This document shows, piece after piece, positions 1 to 6,052 of a stretch of 6,108 nucleotides of DNA; position 1 is the first letter of the stretch, and the number at the start of each line of letters is the position of its first letter. The notes beneath the pieces were generated by a model that worked only from the letters and a program-made list of their open reading frames with translations, did no database searches and had not been told where the DNA came from. A program made the translations under genes and the position numbers. The stretch lies in the NCBI GenBank assembly GCA_913020275.1, contig CAJWBV010000058.1:1-6108 (forward strand), read 5' to 3'. The DNA comes from an uncultured Rhodobiaceae bacterium. GTDB lineage: Bacteria > Pseudomonadota > Alphaproteobacteria > RS24.

Positions 1-56
1 CAGCTCGACAGCGTGCTCATCGCCTGCTTACGGGCGGCTTTGTCCAGTTTTTGCAT
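1..56 (-). CDS. Partial 5' end of a probable pterin-4a-carbinolamine dehydratase
   Basis: Only the first 18 codons are present; the gene runs leftward off the window. They read MQKLDKAARKQAMSTLSS, and the last two bases (TG) would start a Trp codon if the next base is G. The pattern of Leu near the N-terminus, an Ala-Arg pair, then Ala-x-x-x-Leu-x-x-Trp matches the start of PhhB/DcoH proteins, which dehydrate 4a-hydroxytetrahydrobiopterin so that the cofactor of phenylalanine hydroxylase can be recycled. The ATG at 54-56 has a Shine-Dalgarno-like AAGG immediately upstream. It lies 23 bp downstream of the tas stop codon on the same strand, so it is probably co-transcribed with tesA and tas. 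The catalytic histidines of the family would lie outside the window, so the assignment rests on a short N-terminal resemblance and is tentative. That a real gene starts here is more secure than its name. Confidence 0.5.
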   Translation of the reverse strand, partial: MQKLDKAARKQAMSTLSS

Positions 57-79
57 TATCCTTCATCCCCAAAATAAAA

Positions 80-1129
80 TCAGGGGCAGACATTTGGCGC
101 GCGCATATGTACGGCTTCAATCTCGCCCAATAATTCGTCACTCATCTCTATATCTACGCTGGTAACGGCCAGTTTCAACTGTTCCATTGTTGTCGCGCCG
201 ATAATATTCGAAGTTACAAAATCGCGCGTTGTCACAAATTGATTGGCGAGTTGCGAGGCGTCCAGTCCCCATTTTTCCGCAATACCGAGATAGGCCGAAA
301 TGGCGGTGTCGGCCCCGGGCGTTTCATAGCGTTGCAACCTGTCAAATAATTGCTTGCGCGAGCCCTGCGGCAGGGCACCGTTTTGATATTTGCCGGTCAG
401 ATAGCCTTGCGCCAGCGGCGAATAGGCCAACAGGCCGACGCCCTCATGGTGATAAATCTCCGAACTGCCCAGCTCGTAAATCCGGTTCACCAGATTATAG
501 GCGTTTTGCACCGACACAATGCGCGGCAGCTCTTTGTTCAGCTCGGCATGTTGCAGAAACTTCATAATGCCCCATGGCGTTTCATTGGACAGCCCGAAAT
601 GGCGCACTTTGCCGGCTTTTTGAATATCGGCCAGAACGCCCAGAATGTCTTCAATGCGGTTGATCTGGTCGCTCAGATGCTTGTAGCCGAAACCGCCGCC
701 AAATACCGCCATCGGGCGGTCCGGCCAATGCAGCTGATAGAGGTCGACATAATCGGTTTGCAAGCGCCCCAGACTTTTATCAATGGCTTCCATAATCTGT
801 TCGGGCGAGTGCTGCGTTTTTGAGCCGTCATCGCGCAGCCAGTCAAAAGGCGCGCGCCCCGAAACCTTGGTCGCCAGAATAATTTCATCCCGCTTGCCGG
901 TTTTTTTGAACCACGTGCCGATAATTTCTTCCGTCGACCCTTGCGTGTCCGGTTTGGGCGGCACGGCATACATTTCGGCCGTATCGAAAAAATTAATGCC
1001 CATATCAACGGCATAGTCCATCTGCTCATGGCCTTCGGCTTCCGTGTTTTGCTCCCCCCAAGTCATTGTGCCAAGGCAAATGCTGCTGACTTTGATATCG
1101 GTGTGCCCCAACTGCCTGAATTCCATCAT
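80..1129 (-). CDS. tas: NADP(H)-dependent aldo/keto reductase, Tas family
   Basis: A 349-residue cytosolic oxidoreductase of the aldo/keto reductase superfamily (TIM barrel), collinear over its whole length with E. coli Tas (about 346 residues). Visible family landmarks are the N-terminal LGTMTWGEQNTEAE stretch (residues 19-32), which is highly characteristic of Tas, and AEMYAVPP (51-58). The expected catalytic tetrad is Asp49, Tyr54, Lys88 (ATKVSG) and His134 (LYQLHWP). SNETPWG and GATTMEQL near the C-terminus are typical cofactor-site regions. The natural substrate is not known; in E. coli tas was found as a suppressor of tyrosine auxotrophy under starvation. Two adjacent ATGs are possible starts (1129 and 1126). 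I prefer the first because it is 8 nt from the GGGGAG Shine-Dalgarno at 1138-1143. That ATG overlaps the tesA TGA by 4 bp, implying translational coupling. The gene looks intact. Confidence 0.95.
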   Translation of the reverse strand: MMEFRQLGHTDIKVSSICLGTMTWGEQNTEAEGHEQMDYAVDMGINFFDTAEMYAVPPKPDTQGSTEEIIGTWFKKTGKRDEIILATKVSGRAPFDWLRDDGSKTQHSPEQIMEAIDKSLGRLQTDYVDLYQLHWPDRPMAVFGGGFGYKHLSDQINRIEDILGVLADIQKAGKVRHFGLSNETPWGIMKFLQHAELNKELPRIVSVQNAYNLVNRIYELGSSEIYHHEGVGLLAYSPLAQGYLTGKYQNGALPQGSRKQLFDRLQRYETPGADTAISAYLGIAEKWGLDASQLANQFVTTRDFVTSNIIGATTMEQLKLAVTSVDIEMSDELLGEIEAVHMRAPNVCP

Positions 1130-1869
1130 TTTGATTTCTCCCCTGAATTTACATTTGAAACGAGACGCTCGGCGTAAGGGCCGATGCGTGAAACAATAAT
1201 GTCGACGCCGGCGGCATTGGGATGTATTCCGTCCGCCAGATTAAGAGATTTCTGTGCGGCCACCCCGTCGAGAAAAAACGGATAAAGCGCCACATCATAT
1301 TTGCGGGCCAGATCGGGATATATGGCGGCAAAAGCTTCGCCATAGGTCGGGCCCAAATTGGGCGGGGCCAGCATTCCGGCCAGCAGAATTTGCAAGCCCC
1401 GCGCGCGCGATTTTTCAATGATTTGCGTCAAATTCGCGCGCGTCACATCCGGGTTAATGCCCCGCAAGGCATCATTGGCACCCAGTTCGACAATAATGGC
1501 ATCGGCCTCATCCGGCACGGCCCAATCAAAGCGGGCCAGCCCGCCGGAGCTTGTATCGCCCGACACCCCGCCATTGACCACACGTACCGCCAGCCCGCGC
1601 GCGCGCAAATATGTTTCCAGTTTTGGCGCGAAACCGTCTGCCGGTGCCAGCCCGTAGCCTGCGGTCAGGCTGTCGCCCAGTGCCACCAGTGTCACTTCCT
1701 GTCGGGCTCCTTGGGCTTCAGCCGCGCCCGATAGGGACATGACAGATGCAACAAGGAGACATAAGCCGATCAAAAACTTGGAAATTATCGCAGGCCGCAC
1801 ATATATAATGGGCAGTCCCGCAACGCATGGTGACGGATATTCGCGGTAAAAACGTCCAAATGTTAACAA
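1126..1869 (-). CDS. tesA: Exported SGNH-family arylesterase / acyl-CoA thioesterase I (TesA)
   Basis: A 247-residue GDSL/SGNH hydrolase expected in the periplasm, cleaving acyl esters and thioesters (TesA is also known as thioesterase I, protease I and lysophospholipase L1). All four SGNH blocks are visible: block I LGDSLTAGYGL with nucleophile Ser67, block II NGGVSGDT with Gly104, block III ELGANDALRG with Asn132, and block V DGIHPNAAG with Asp213 and His216. Residues 25-52 form a signal peptide: basic Arg25 and Lys31, a hydrophobic core at about 32-46, and a likely cleavage site AEA|Q at 52/53. The start is uncertain. The TTG at 1869 has a well-spaced GAAGGA upstream but gives a long leader. 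An in-frame GTG at 1800 would give a standard 29-residue signal peptide but has no clear ribosome site. Its divergent neighbour ybbA-ybbP is a conserved partner locus, and the downstream tas start overlaps its stop codon. The mature domain matches E. coli TesA in size (about 190-195 residues). Confidence 0.93.
   Translation of the reverse strand: MLTFGRFYREYPSPCVAGLPIIYVRPAIISKFLIGLCLLVASVMSLSGAAEAQGARQEVTLVALGDSLTAGYGLAPADGFAPKLETYLRARGLAVRVVNGGVSGDTSSGGLARFDWAVPDEADAIIVELGANDALRGINPDVTRANLTQIIEKSRARGLQILLAGMLAPPNLGPTYGEAFAAIYPDLARKYDVALYPFFLDGVAAQKSLNLADGIHPNAAGVDIIVSRIGPYAERLVSNVNSGEKSK
1138..1143 (-). promoter_or_regulatory. Ribosome binding site of tas inside the 3' end of tesA
   Basis: Read on the minus strand this is GGGGAG, 8 nt upstream of the ATG at 1129 and 11 nt upstream of the second ATG. 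It lies within the last codons of tesA and decides in favour of the first Met as the tas start. Together with the ATGA overlap it suggests coupled translation of tesA and tas. Confidence 0.7.
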
Positions 1870-1878
1870 GAGTTTGGT

Positions 1879-1884
1879 TCCTTC
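1879..1884 (-). promoter_or_regulatory. Ribosome binding site supporting a TTG start for tesA
   Basis: On the minus strand this reads GAAGGA, 9 nt upstream of the TTG at 1869-1867, which is in frame with tesA. No ATG lies at a suitable distance. It supports translation from the TTG rather than the downstream GTG at 1800, which lacks a visible Shine-Dalgarno. Confidence 0.5.
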
Positions 1885-1910
1885 AGATCCAAAAAACCCG
1901 AATTTAAAAA
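1882..1910 (+). promoter_or_regulatory. Weak candidate promoter for ybbA-ybbP
   Basis: TTCAGA (1882-1887) and TAAAAA (1905-1910) are separated by 17 bp and each matches four of six consensus bases of a sigma70-type promoter. This is the best plus-strand pair I can see in the 68-bp divergent spacer, which must carry promoters for both tesA and ybbA unless these lie further inside the genes. No convincing minus-strand counterpart was found. The -10 element would overlap the palindrome at 1900-1913. Confidence 0.22.
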
Positions 1911-1913
1911 TTC
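1900..1913. repeat. AT-rich palindrome between tesA and ybbA
   Basis: GAATTT and AAATTC are perfect 6-bp inverted arms separated by AA. The 2-bp gap is too short for a good RNA hairpin and no T-tract follows, so a terminator is unlikely. In this divergent spacer it could be an operator for a dimeric regulator, or simply part of an AT-rich promoter. Function is inferred from position only. Confidence 0.35.
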
Positions 1914-1937
1914 AACCTAAGGTAATAAGAGCTCCAC

Positions 1938-2627
1938 ATGACCGACGCCATGATAGTTACCAAAAATTTGTTCGTTACCCTGCCCAGTCAGGCCGGAGCC
2001 GTCAACATCATTCGTGGCATAGATTTGTCAATCGCATCCGGTGAAACCGTCGGCCTTATCGGGCCGTCAGGGTCGGGCAAGTCGACATTGCTCATGGTGC
2101 TGGCCGGGCTTGAGCCGGCAAGCCAGGGTCAGGTGATTGTGTCGGGCCGTGACTATGCAAATATGGATGAGGATGCGCTGTCGCGGTTCCGGCGCTCCAG
2201 CGTCGGCATTGTGTTCCAGTCTTTTCATCTGGTGCCGACCATGACGGCGGTTGAAAATGTTGCTCTGCCGCTGGAACTTGCCGGTATCGCATCGGCATTT
2301 GAAAAAGCCGAGGCCATGCTGGAAGAGGTTGGGCTGGCGCATCGTCTGGCCCATTATCCGGCACAAATGTCGGGCGGGGAACAACAGCGCACCGCGCTGG
2401 CGCGCGCGCTTGTCGCCAATCCGCCGGTTTTGTTTGCCGATGAGCCGACCGGCAATCTGGATCAAAACACAGGACGCCAGATTATGGATCTAATTTTGCG
2501 CCTAGCCGAGGAGCGCGGTACGACGGTTTTGCTTATCACCCATGATCGCGCGCTGGCCGACCGGTGTGCACGGGTGGAAACCATGCAAGACGGCCGGCTT
2601 TTGTCGGCCTGCGATAAGGCGTCGTAA
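1938..2627 (+). CDS. ybbA: ABC transporter ATP-binding subunit, YbbA (LolD/MacB-type)
   Basis: A 229-residue cytoplasmic ATPase that powers the membrane subunit encoded next to it. All nucleotide-binding motifs are intact and in order: Walker [10 protein letters not shown] (42-50), Q-loop Gln94 in VFQSFHLVP, signature MSGGEQQR (144-151), Walker B VLFADEP with catalytic Glu169, D-loop GNLD (172-175) and H-loop His202 in LLITHD. The FQSFHLVP stretch and the [11 protein letters not shown] form are typical of the LolD/MacB/FtsE-type (mechanotransmission) subgroup rather than of nutrient importers. The ATG at 1938 has only a modest AAGAG-like ribosome site about 6 nt upstream; a second Met at codon 5 is less likely. 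Its TAA shares one base with the ATG of ybbP, so the two are almost certainly co-translated. The divergent tesA neighbour supports the YbbA assignment over LolD, whose partners would be LolC/E. Confidence 0.93.
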   Translation: MTDAMIVTKNLFVTLPSQAGAVNIIRGIDLSIASGETVGLIGPSGSGKSTLLMVLAGLEPASQGQVIVSGRDYANMDEDALSRFRRSSVGIVFQSFHLVPTMTAVENVALPLELAGIASAFEKAEAMLEEVGLAHRLAHYPAQMSGGEQQRTALARALVANPPVLFADEPTGNLDQNTGRQIMDLILRLAEERGTTVLLITHDRALADRCARVETMQDGRLLSACDKAS

Positions 2628-5185
2628 TGGCCGCTTCGGGTTCTGTGAAACTTGGATGGGGGCTGGCACTGCGTCTGGCGCGGCGCGAAATGCGCCACGG
2701 CTTTTCCGGTTTCAGAATTTTCTTCCTGTGCCTTGTGCTGGGTATTTCCACCATTTCGGCTGTCGGATCGCTGTCGGCGTCAATGGTGGCGGGCATGACG
2801 GCGCAAGGCCAAGCCATTTTGGGCGGCGATATGGATTTTCGTCTCGTCCATCGCGAGGCGTCTGATACCGAACTGGCATGGCTGGACGGGCAGGCCGATT
2901 TGTCGCGCATGGCGACCATGCGCGCCATGGTGCGCCATGAACAGGCAACATTGCTGGTTGAGGCCAAAGCCGTAGACAATATTTATCCCCTTTATGGGGA
3001 GGTGGCGCTGGCCTCGGGTGGTGCGCTGGCGCTGGCGCTGGCTGCTGAGGAAACGGCATCGGGAAAAATTTACGGCGCGGTTGCCGAGGGCGGCCTGTTC
3101 GACCGGCTTGACATTGCGCCGGGCGCGATTGTGCAGTTGGGCGATATTCGCGTGCGCCTGAGCGACCGCATCAGCAATGAGCCCGACCGTTCGGCGGGCG
3201 GGTTTCCCCTGGCACCGCGGCTTTTACTCGGTTTTGAGGGCTTGCGCGCCGCCGGCCTTTTGCAACCGGGCAGTCTGATAAATTTCCATTACCGGCTGAA
3301 ACTGCCGCCGGAAAATGCGCGCGTCCGTATGGCGGAAATTGTCCGCGGGGCGGAAAACACATTTCCCAATGCAGGTTGGCGTATTCGTGACCGATTTGAT
3401 GCCTCGCCTTCCCTGCGGCGCTTTGTTGAACGTCTGGGCCTGTTCCTTACGCTGGTCGGCCTGACGGCGTTGGTCGTTGGCGGTGTTGGTGTCGGCAATG
3501 CCATCACCGCCTATCTGGAACGCCGCCGCGAAACCATTGCTATTGTCAAAGCACTGGGCGGCTCGGGCCGTTTCATTTTCAAAATATACGCACTGCAAAT
3601 AGCATTATTGTCGGTTGGCGCCATCACGCTGGGCTTGGTGCTGGGAGCGCTTGCACCTTACGGCGTGCAAACCTTTTTCGGGTCTATCTTGCCGGTTGCT
3701 CTCGTGCCCGACATTTATGTCGGACCGCTGCTAGCGGCGGCGGGGTTCGGCGCGCTGTGCGCCGCCGGATTTGCCCTTTGGCCGCTGGGCAAGGTCGAGA
3801 AGGTTTCTGTCGGCAGCCTGTTCCGTCAGGCAGTAGACGCGCGCGCTGTTCGACCGGCGCGGCGCTATTTATTTGCCATTGGCGTGTGTTTCGCTGGCCT
3901 GCTGGCGTTGGCAATGGTAATCGCCCAGCGCACGGATATTGCCGTCTGGTTTGCCGTCGGGGTCGGATTGTCTTATTTTGCGTTGCGCGCAACCGCTTGG
4001 CTGCTTGTTAAGCTTGTGCGGTTGGCGGGGCGGCCGCGTCAGCCCGAATGGCGCCTTGCCATGAGCAACATTACCCGCCCGAATGCGCCGGTGCGCGCCG
4101 TGGTTTTGTCAATGGGCCTTTCGGTAACGCTTCTGTCGACCATTTCAATGCTGGACGGCAATATCAACACCCAAATCAGCGGCGATCTGCCCGAGCGCAC
4201 GCCGTCATTTTTCTTTCTCGATATTCAACCCGACCAAATCCATGGGTTCACGGAGCTTGTGGAGGCGACCGACGGCGTAGAGGCAATTGAAAAAAGTCCC
4301 ATGTTGCGGGGTCAAATTATGGCTGTGAACGGCACTGCCGCCTCCGATGTATCGGCGATGCCCGATGTAGCGTGGGTATTGCGCGGCGACCGCGGCCTGA
4401 CCTATGGCCGTGAGGCGCCCGAAGGCGGTGAGATTGTTGAAGGAACATGGTGGGCACCAGACTATCAGGGTCCGCCGCTCGTTTCGTTTGACGCCGAAAT
4501 TGCCGCCGGGCTCGATATCGGCATTGGCGATACGGTAACAGTCAATGTTCTTGGACGCCCGCTCACGGCGACCATCGCCAATTTGCGCAAAATTGATTGG
4601 GCGTCGGGTGGGCTCAATTTCGTCATGGTTTTTTCGCCTGAGCAAATCGCTCGCGCGCCGCACACCTATCTCACCACGGTCACCATGACGCCTGAAAAGG
4701 AAGCCGATCTGACCCGTGCCCTGGCACGCGCCTTCCCTAATGTAACGATTATCCGCGTCAAGGAAGCATTGGAGACGGCGAGCGGCATTATCGAAAATAT
4801 CGGATTGGCCGTGCGCGCCATGAGCGTGGTGACGTTGCTCGCCGGCATTCTGGTTCTGGCCGGGGCCATGGCGTCCGGCCATCGCGCGCGCGTGTATGAT
4901 GCCGTGGTCATGAAAGTTCTGGGTGCCACACGCTTGCGTGTTCTGACGGCCTTTATGCTGGAATATATGCTAATGGGCGCCGGCGCCGCGCTGATTGCTG
5001 CGCTTGCCGGCACGTTGGCGTCTTGGGCGCTGGTGGTGGGCGCAATGGAAGCGGAATGGGTTTTTCTGCCCGGCACTTTGGCAATAACGGTTGTCGGTGC
5101 CACGGTGTTGACGGTTGTGCTGGGGCTTATCGGCACCTATTCGGCCTTGCGTGCGCCCAGCGCACCGGTTTTGCGGACCGAATAG
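2627..5185 (+). CDS. ybbP: ABC transporter permease, YbbP (FtsX/MacB-type, ten membrane segments)
   Basis: An 852-residue inner-membrane permease forming the transporter with YbbA. Predicted segments by hydrophobicity: 30-55, 268-292, 318-345, 362-387, 413-433, 438-462, 488-508, 725-749, 772-805 and 812-838. Two large soluble regions (about 56-265 and 509-722) should face the periplasm. Two FtsX-like domains lie at about 275-395 and 730-848. Each carries the cytoplasmic coupling-helix motif that contacts the ATPase, RRETIAIVKALGG at 299-311 and YDAVVMKVLGATR at 757-769. This duplicated layout with two extra central helices is that of YbbP, slightly longer than the E. coli protein (about 804 residues). 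The transported molecule is unknown; a role with TesA in handling hydrophobic or lipid-like compounds is inferred from the conserved locus. AAGG at 2616-2619 is a good ribosome site 7 nt before the ATG. The C-terminal LRTE follows the last helix closely and the gene looks complete. Confidence 0.92.
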   Translation: MAASGSVKLGWGLALRLARREMRHGFSGFRIFFLCLVLGISTISAVGSLSASMVAGMTAQGQAILGGDMDFRLVHREASDTELAWLDGQADLSRMATMRAMVRHEQATLLVEAKAVDNIYPLYGEVALASGGALALALAAEETASGKIYGAVAEGGLFDRLDIAPGAIVQLGDIRVRLSDRISNEPDRSAGGFPLAPRLLLGFEGLRAAGLLQPGSLINFHYRLKLPPENARVRMAEIVRGAENTFPNAGWRIRDRFDASPSLRRFVERLGLFLTLVGLTALVVGGVGVGNAITAYLERRRETIAIVKALGGSGRFIFKIYALQIALLSVGAITLGLVLGALAPYGVQTFFGSILPVALVPDIYVGPLLAAAGFGALCAAGFALWPLGKVEKVSVGSLFRQAVDARAVRPARRYLFAIGVCFAGLLALAMVIAQRTDIAVWFAVGVGLSYFALRATAWLLVKLVRLAGRPRQPEWRLAMSNITRPNAPVRAVVLSMGLSVTLLSTISMLDGNINTQISGDLPERTPSFFFLDIQPDQIHGFTELVEATDGVEAIEKSPMLRGQIMAVNGTAASDVSAMPDVAWVLRGDRGLTYGREAPEGGEIVEGTWWAPDYQGPPLVSFDAEIAAGLDIGIGDTVTVNVLGRPLTATIANLRKIDWASGGLNFVMVFSPEQIARAPHTYLTTVTMTPEKEADLTRALARAFPNVTIIRVKEALETASGIIENIGLAVRAMSVVTLLAGILVLAGAMASGHRARVYDAVVMKVLGATRLRVLTAFMLEYMLMGAGAALIAALAGTLASWALVVGAMEAEWVFLPGTLAITVVGATVLTVVLGLIGTYSALRAPSAPVLRTE
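3023..3040 (+). repeat. Short in-frame tandem repeat (GCGCTG)x3 in ybbP
   Basis: Three exact hexamers encode ALALAL at residues 133-138 of YbbP, inside the first periplasmic region and followed by more GCTG units. The array is in frame, so a change in copy number would add or remove Ala-Leu pairs without a frameshift. It is too short to call a phase-variable tract. Confidence 0.6.
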
Positions 5186-5188
5186 GTC

Positions 5189-5226
5189 TTGAAATTGACA
5201 CATTGAAAGCAGATATTAGATATAAC
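5189..5226 (+). promoter_or_regulatory. Candidate promoter(s) for the BI-1 family gene
   Basis: This spacer holds a perfect -35 word TTGACA (5195-5200) and an overlapping TTGAAA (5189-5194). The best-spaced pair is TTGAAA with GATATT (5212-5217) at 17 bp. The perfect TTGACA sits 20 bp from TATAAC (5221-5226), which is longer than optimal. Either way the 64-bp gap is AT-rich relative to its surroundings and suggests that the BI-1 gene has its own promoter rather than depending only on read-through from ybbP. Confidence 0.45.
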
Positions 5227-5233
5227 GGTTTTT

Positions 5234-5244
5234 AGGAAAGGAAG
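5234..5244 (+). promoter_or_regulatory. Strong ribosome binding site of the BI-1 family gene
   Basis: AGGAAAGGAAG is a purine-rich, near-consensus Shine-Dalgarno whose AAGGA core ends 7 nt before the ATG at 5250. It is the strongest ribosome site in the window, fixes the start of the gene and suggests efficient translation. Confidence 0.75.
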
Positions 5245-5249
5245 CTCTC

Positions 5250-5972
5250 ATGTCTGATCGTTGGTCACAAGACGACACTCCCGCCGCGGTAGCCGGAGAA
5301 GCGCGTGCGCGCTCAATAGACGCCGGCCTGCGGATTTATATGACGAAAGTCTATAATTACATGGCAATGGGCCTGCTGGTCACGGCCGCTGCCGCTTATT
5401 TTGGCGCAACCTCCGGCATTTACCTTGCCATTGCCTCAACGCCTCTGATTTACGTGCTGGCTTTTGCCCCGCTCGTTATGGCGATTTGGCTGGGCAGCCG
5501 CCTGCACGCCATGTCGTCGGCGCGCGCGCAGACCATGTTCTGGGTGTTTGCCGGTCTGATGGGCATGTCCCTGTCTTACGTACTGCTTGTATTCACGGGC
5601 GTGAGCGTGGTGCGCACCTTGCTGGTAACCGCCGGTTCATTCGGCGCGCTAAGCCTTTACGGGTATACCACCAAGCGTGATCTGGCACCGATGGGCGCAT
5701 TTTTGTTCATGGGGCTTATTGGCATTATTCTGGCGTCGATTGTGAATATTTTTGTCGGCAGTTCGGCACTGCACATGACCGTTTCAGTGCTCGGTGTGCT
5801 GATTTTTGCCGGCCTCACAGCTTATGATACGCAAGATATCAAGCGCATTTACTATGCCGGTGACACAAGTGAGATTGCCGAGAAGAAGGCTATTTACGGG
5901 GCGTTGCGTCTGTATCTCGACTTTATCAATCTGTTTATTATGCTGCTGCAATTCATGGGCAACCGCGAATAG
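5250..5972 (+). CDS. Bax inhibitor-1 / YbhL-YccA family membrane protein
   Basis: A 240-residue integral inner-membrane protein of the BI-1 (TMBIM) family. Seven hydrophobic segments are visible at about 36-52, 65-83, 95-116, 120-139, 147-169, 174-193 and 216-236, after a polar N-terminus of about 30 residues. Family hallmarks are the IYMTKVYNYMAMGLL entry to the first helix, AGLTAYDTQDIKR after the sixth, and YLDFINLF in the last. Asp193 and Asp224 correspond, by my alignment from memory, to the di-aspartyl pH sensor (Asp171/Asp195) of Bacillus YetJ, a calcium-leak channel. In E. coli, YccA interacts with the FtsH protease. The overall form is closest to YbhL. Molecular function here is not shown by the sequence; calcium or proton leak and membrane quality control are the known options. 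It begins 64 bp after ybbP with its own ribosome site and probable promoter, and ends just before a strong terminator. Confidence 0.93.
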   Translation: MSDRWSQDDTPAAVAGEARARSIDAGLRIYMTKVYNYMAMGLLVTAAAAYFGATSGIYLAIASTPLIYVLAFAPLVMAIWLGSRLHAMSSARAQTMFWVFAGLMGMSLSYVLLVFTGVSVVRTLLVTAGSFGALSLYGYTTKRDLAPMGAFLFMGLIGIILASIVNIFVGSSALHMTVSVLGVLIFAGLTAYDTQDIKRIYYAGDTSEIAEKKAIYGALRLYLDFINLFIMLLQFMGNRE

Positions 5973-5995
5973 CGCATAGGCATTAGAAAAACATC

Positions 5996-6028
5996 AAGCC
6001 CCGTCGCATGCGTCGGGGCTTTTGTTTT
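5996..6028 (+). terminator. Rho-independent terminator after the BI-1 family gene
   Basis: AAGCCCCG (5996-6003) pairs perfectly with CGGGGCTT (6014-6021), giving an 8-bp GC-rich stem. The interior TCGCATGCGT can extend past one T:T mismatch with two more pairs around a CATG loop. The T-rich tail TTTTGTTTT (6020-6028) follows directly. It starts 23 bp after the stop codon. On the other strand the stem is followed after a few bases by TTTTT (complement of 5987-5991), so it may also stop transcription coming from the right. Confidence 0.9.
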
Positions 6029-6052
6029 GCTCGGAAGGTTCTTGCTTACAGC

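Noticed and set aside
350..823. A 157-codon open frame on the plus strand opposite tas.
   Set aside because: Tas is well supported by conserved motifs on the minus strand; the opposite frame shows no recognisable family.
1396..1612. Runs of alternating GCGCGC (around 1400, 1437 and 1600; similar words near 850, 2400, 4887 and 5520) as possible Z-DNA or repeat elements.
   Set aside because: They fall within coding sequence as Arg/Ala codons and are a common word in GC-rich alphaproteobacterial genomes; there is no regular spacing or shared flanking sequence.
1222..1734. A 170-codon open frame on the plus strand opposite tesA.
   Set aside because: It is antisense to a gene with all SGNH catalytic blocks intact; the composition is arbitrary and no ribosome site or domain is seen.
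1900..1913. The AT palindrome as a terminator between tesA and ybbA.
   Set aside because: The genes are divergent, the loop would be only 2 nt, and the stem has almost no GC pairs, so termination is not expected here.
4205..4882. A 225-codon open frame on the minus strand opposite ybbP.
   Set aside because: It lies wholly within ybbP, which has clear membrane segments and FtsX motifs. The antisense product is rich in Arg, Gly and His, with no recognisable domain; GC-rich genes commonly give such antisense frames.
5165..5185. CGGT...ACCG near the end of ybbP as a terminator.
   Set aside because: The stem is only about 4 bp, lies within the coding end and has no T-tract after it.
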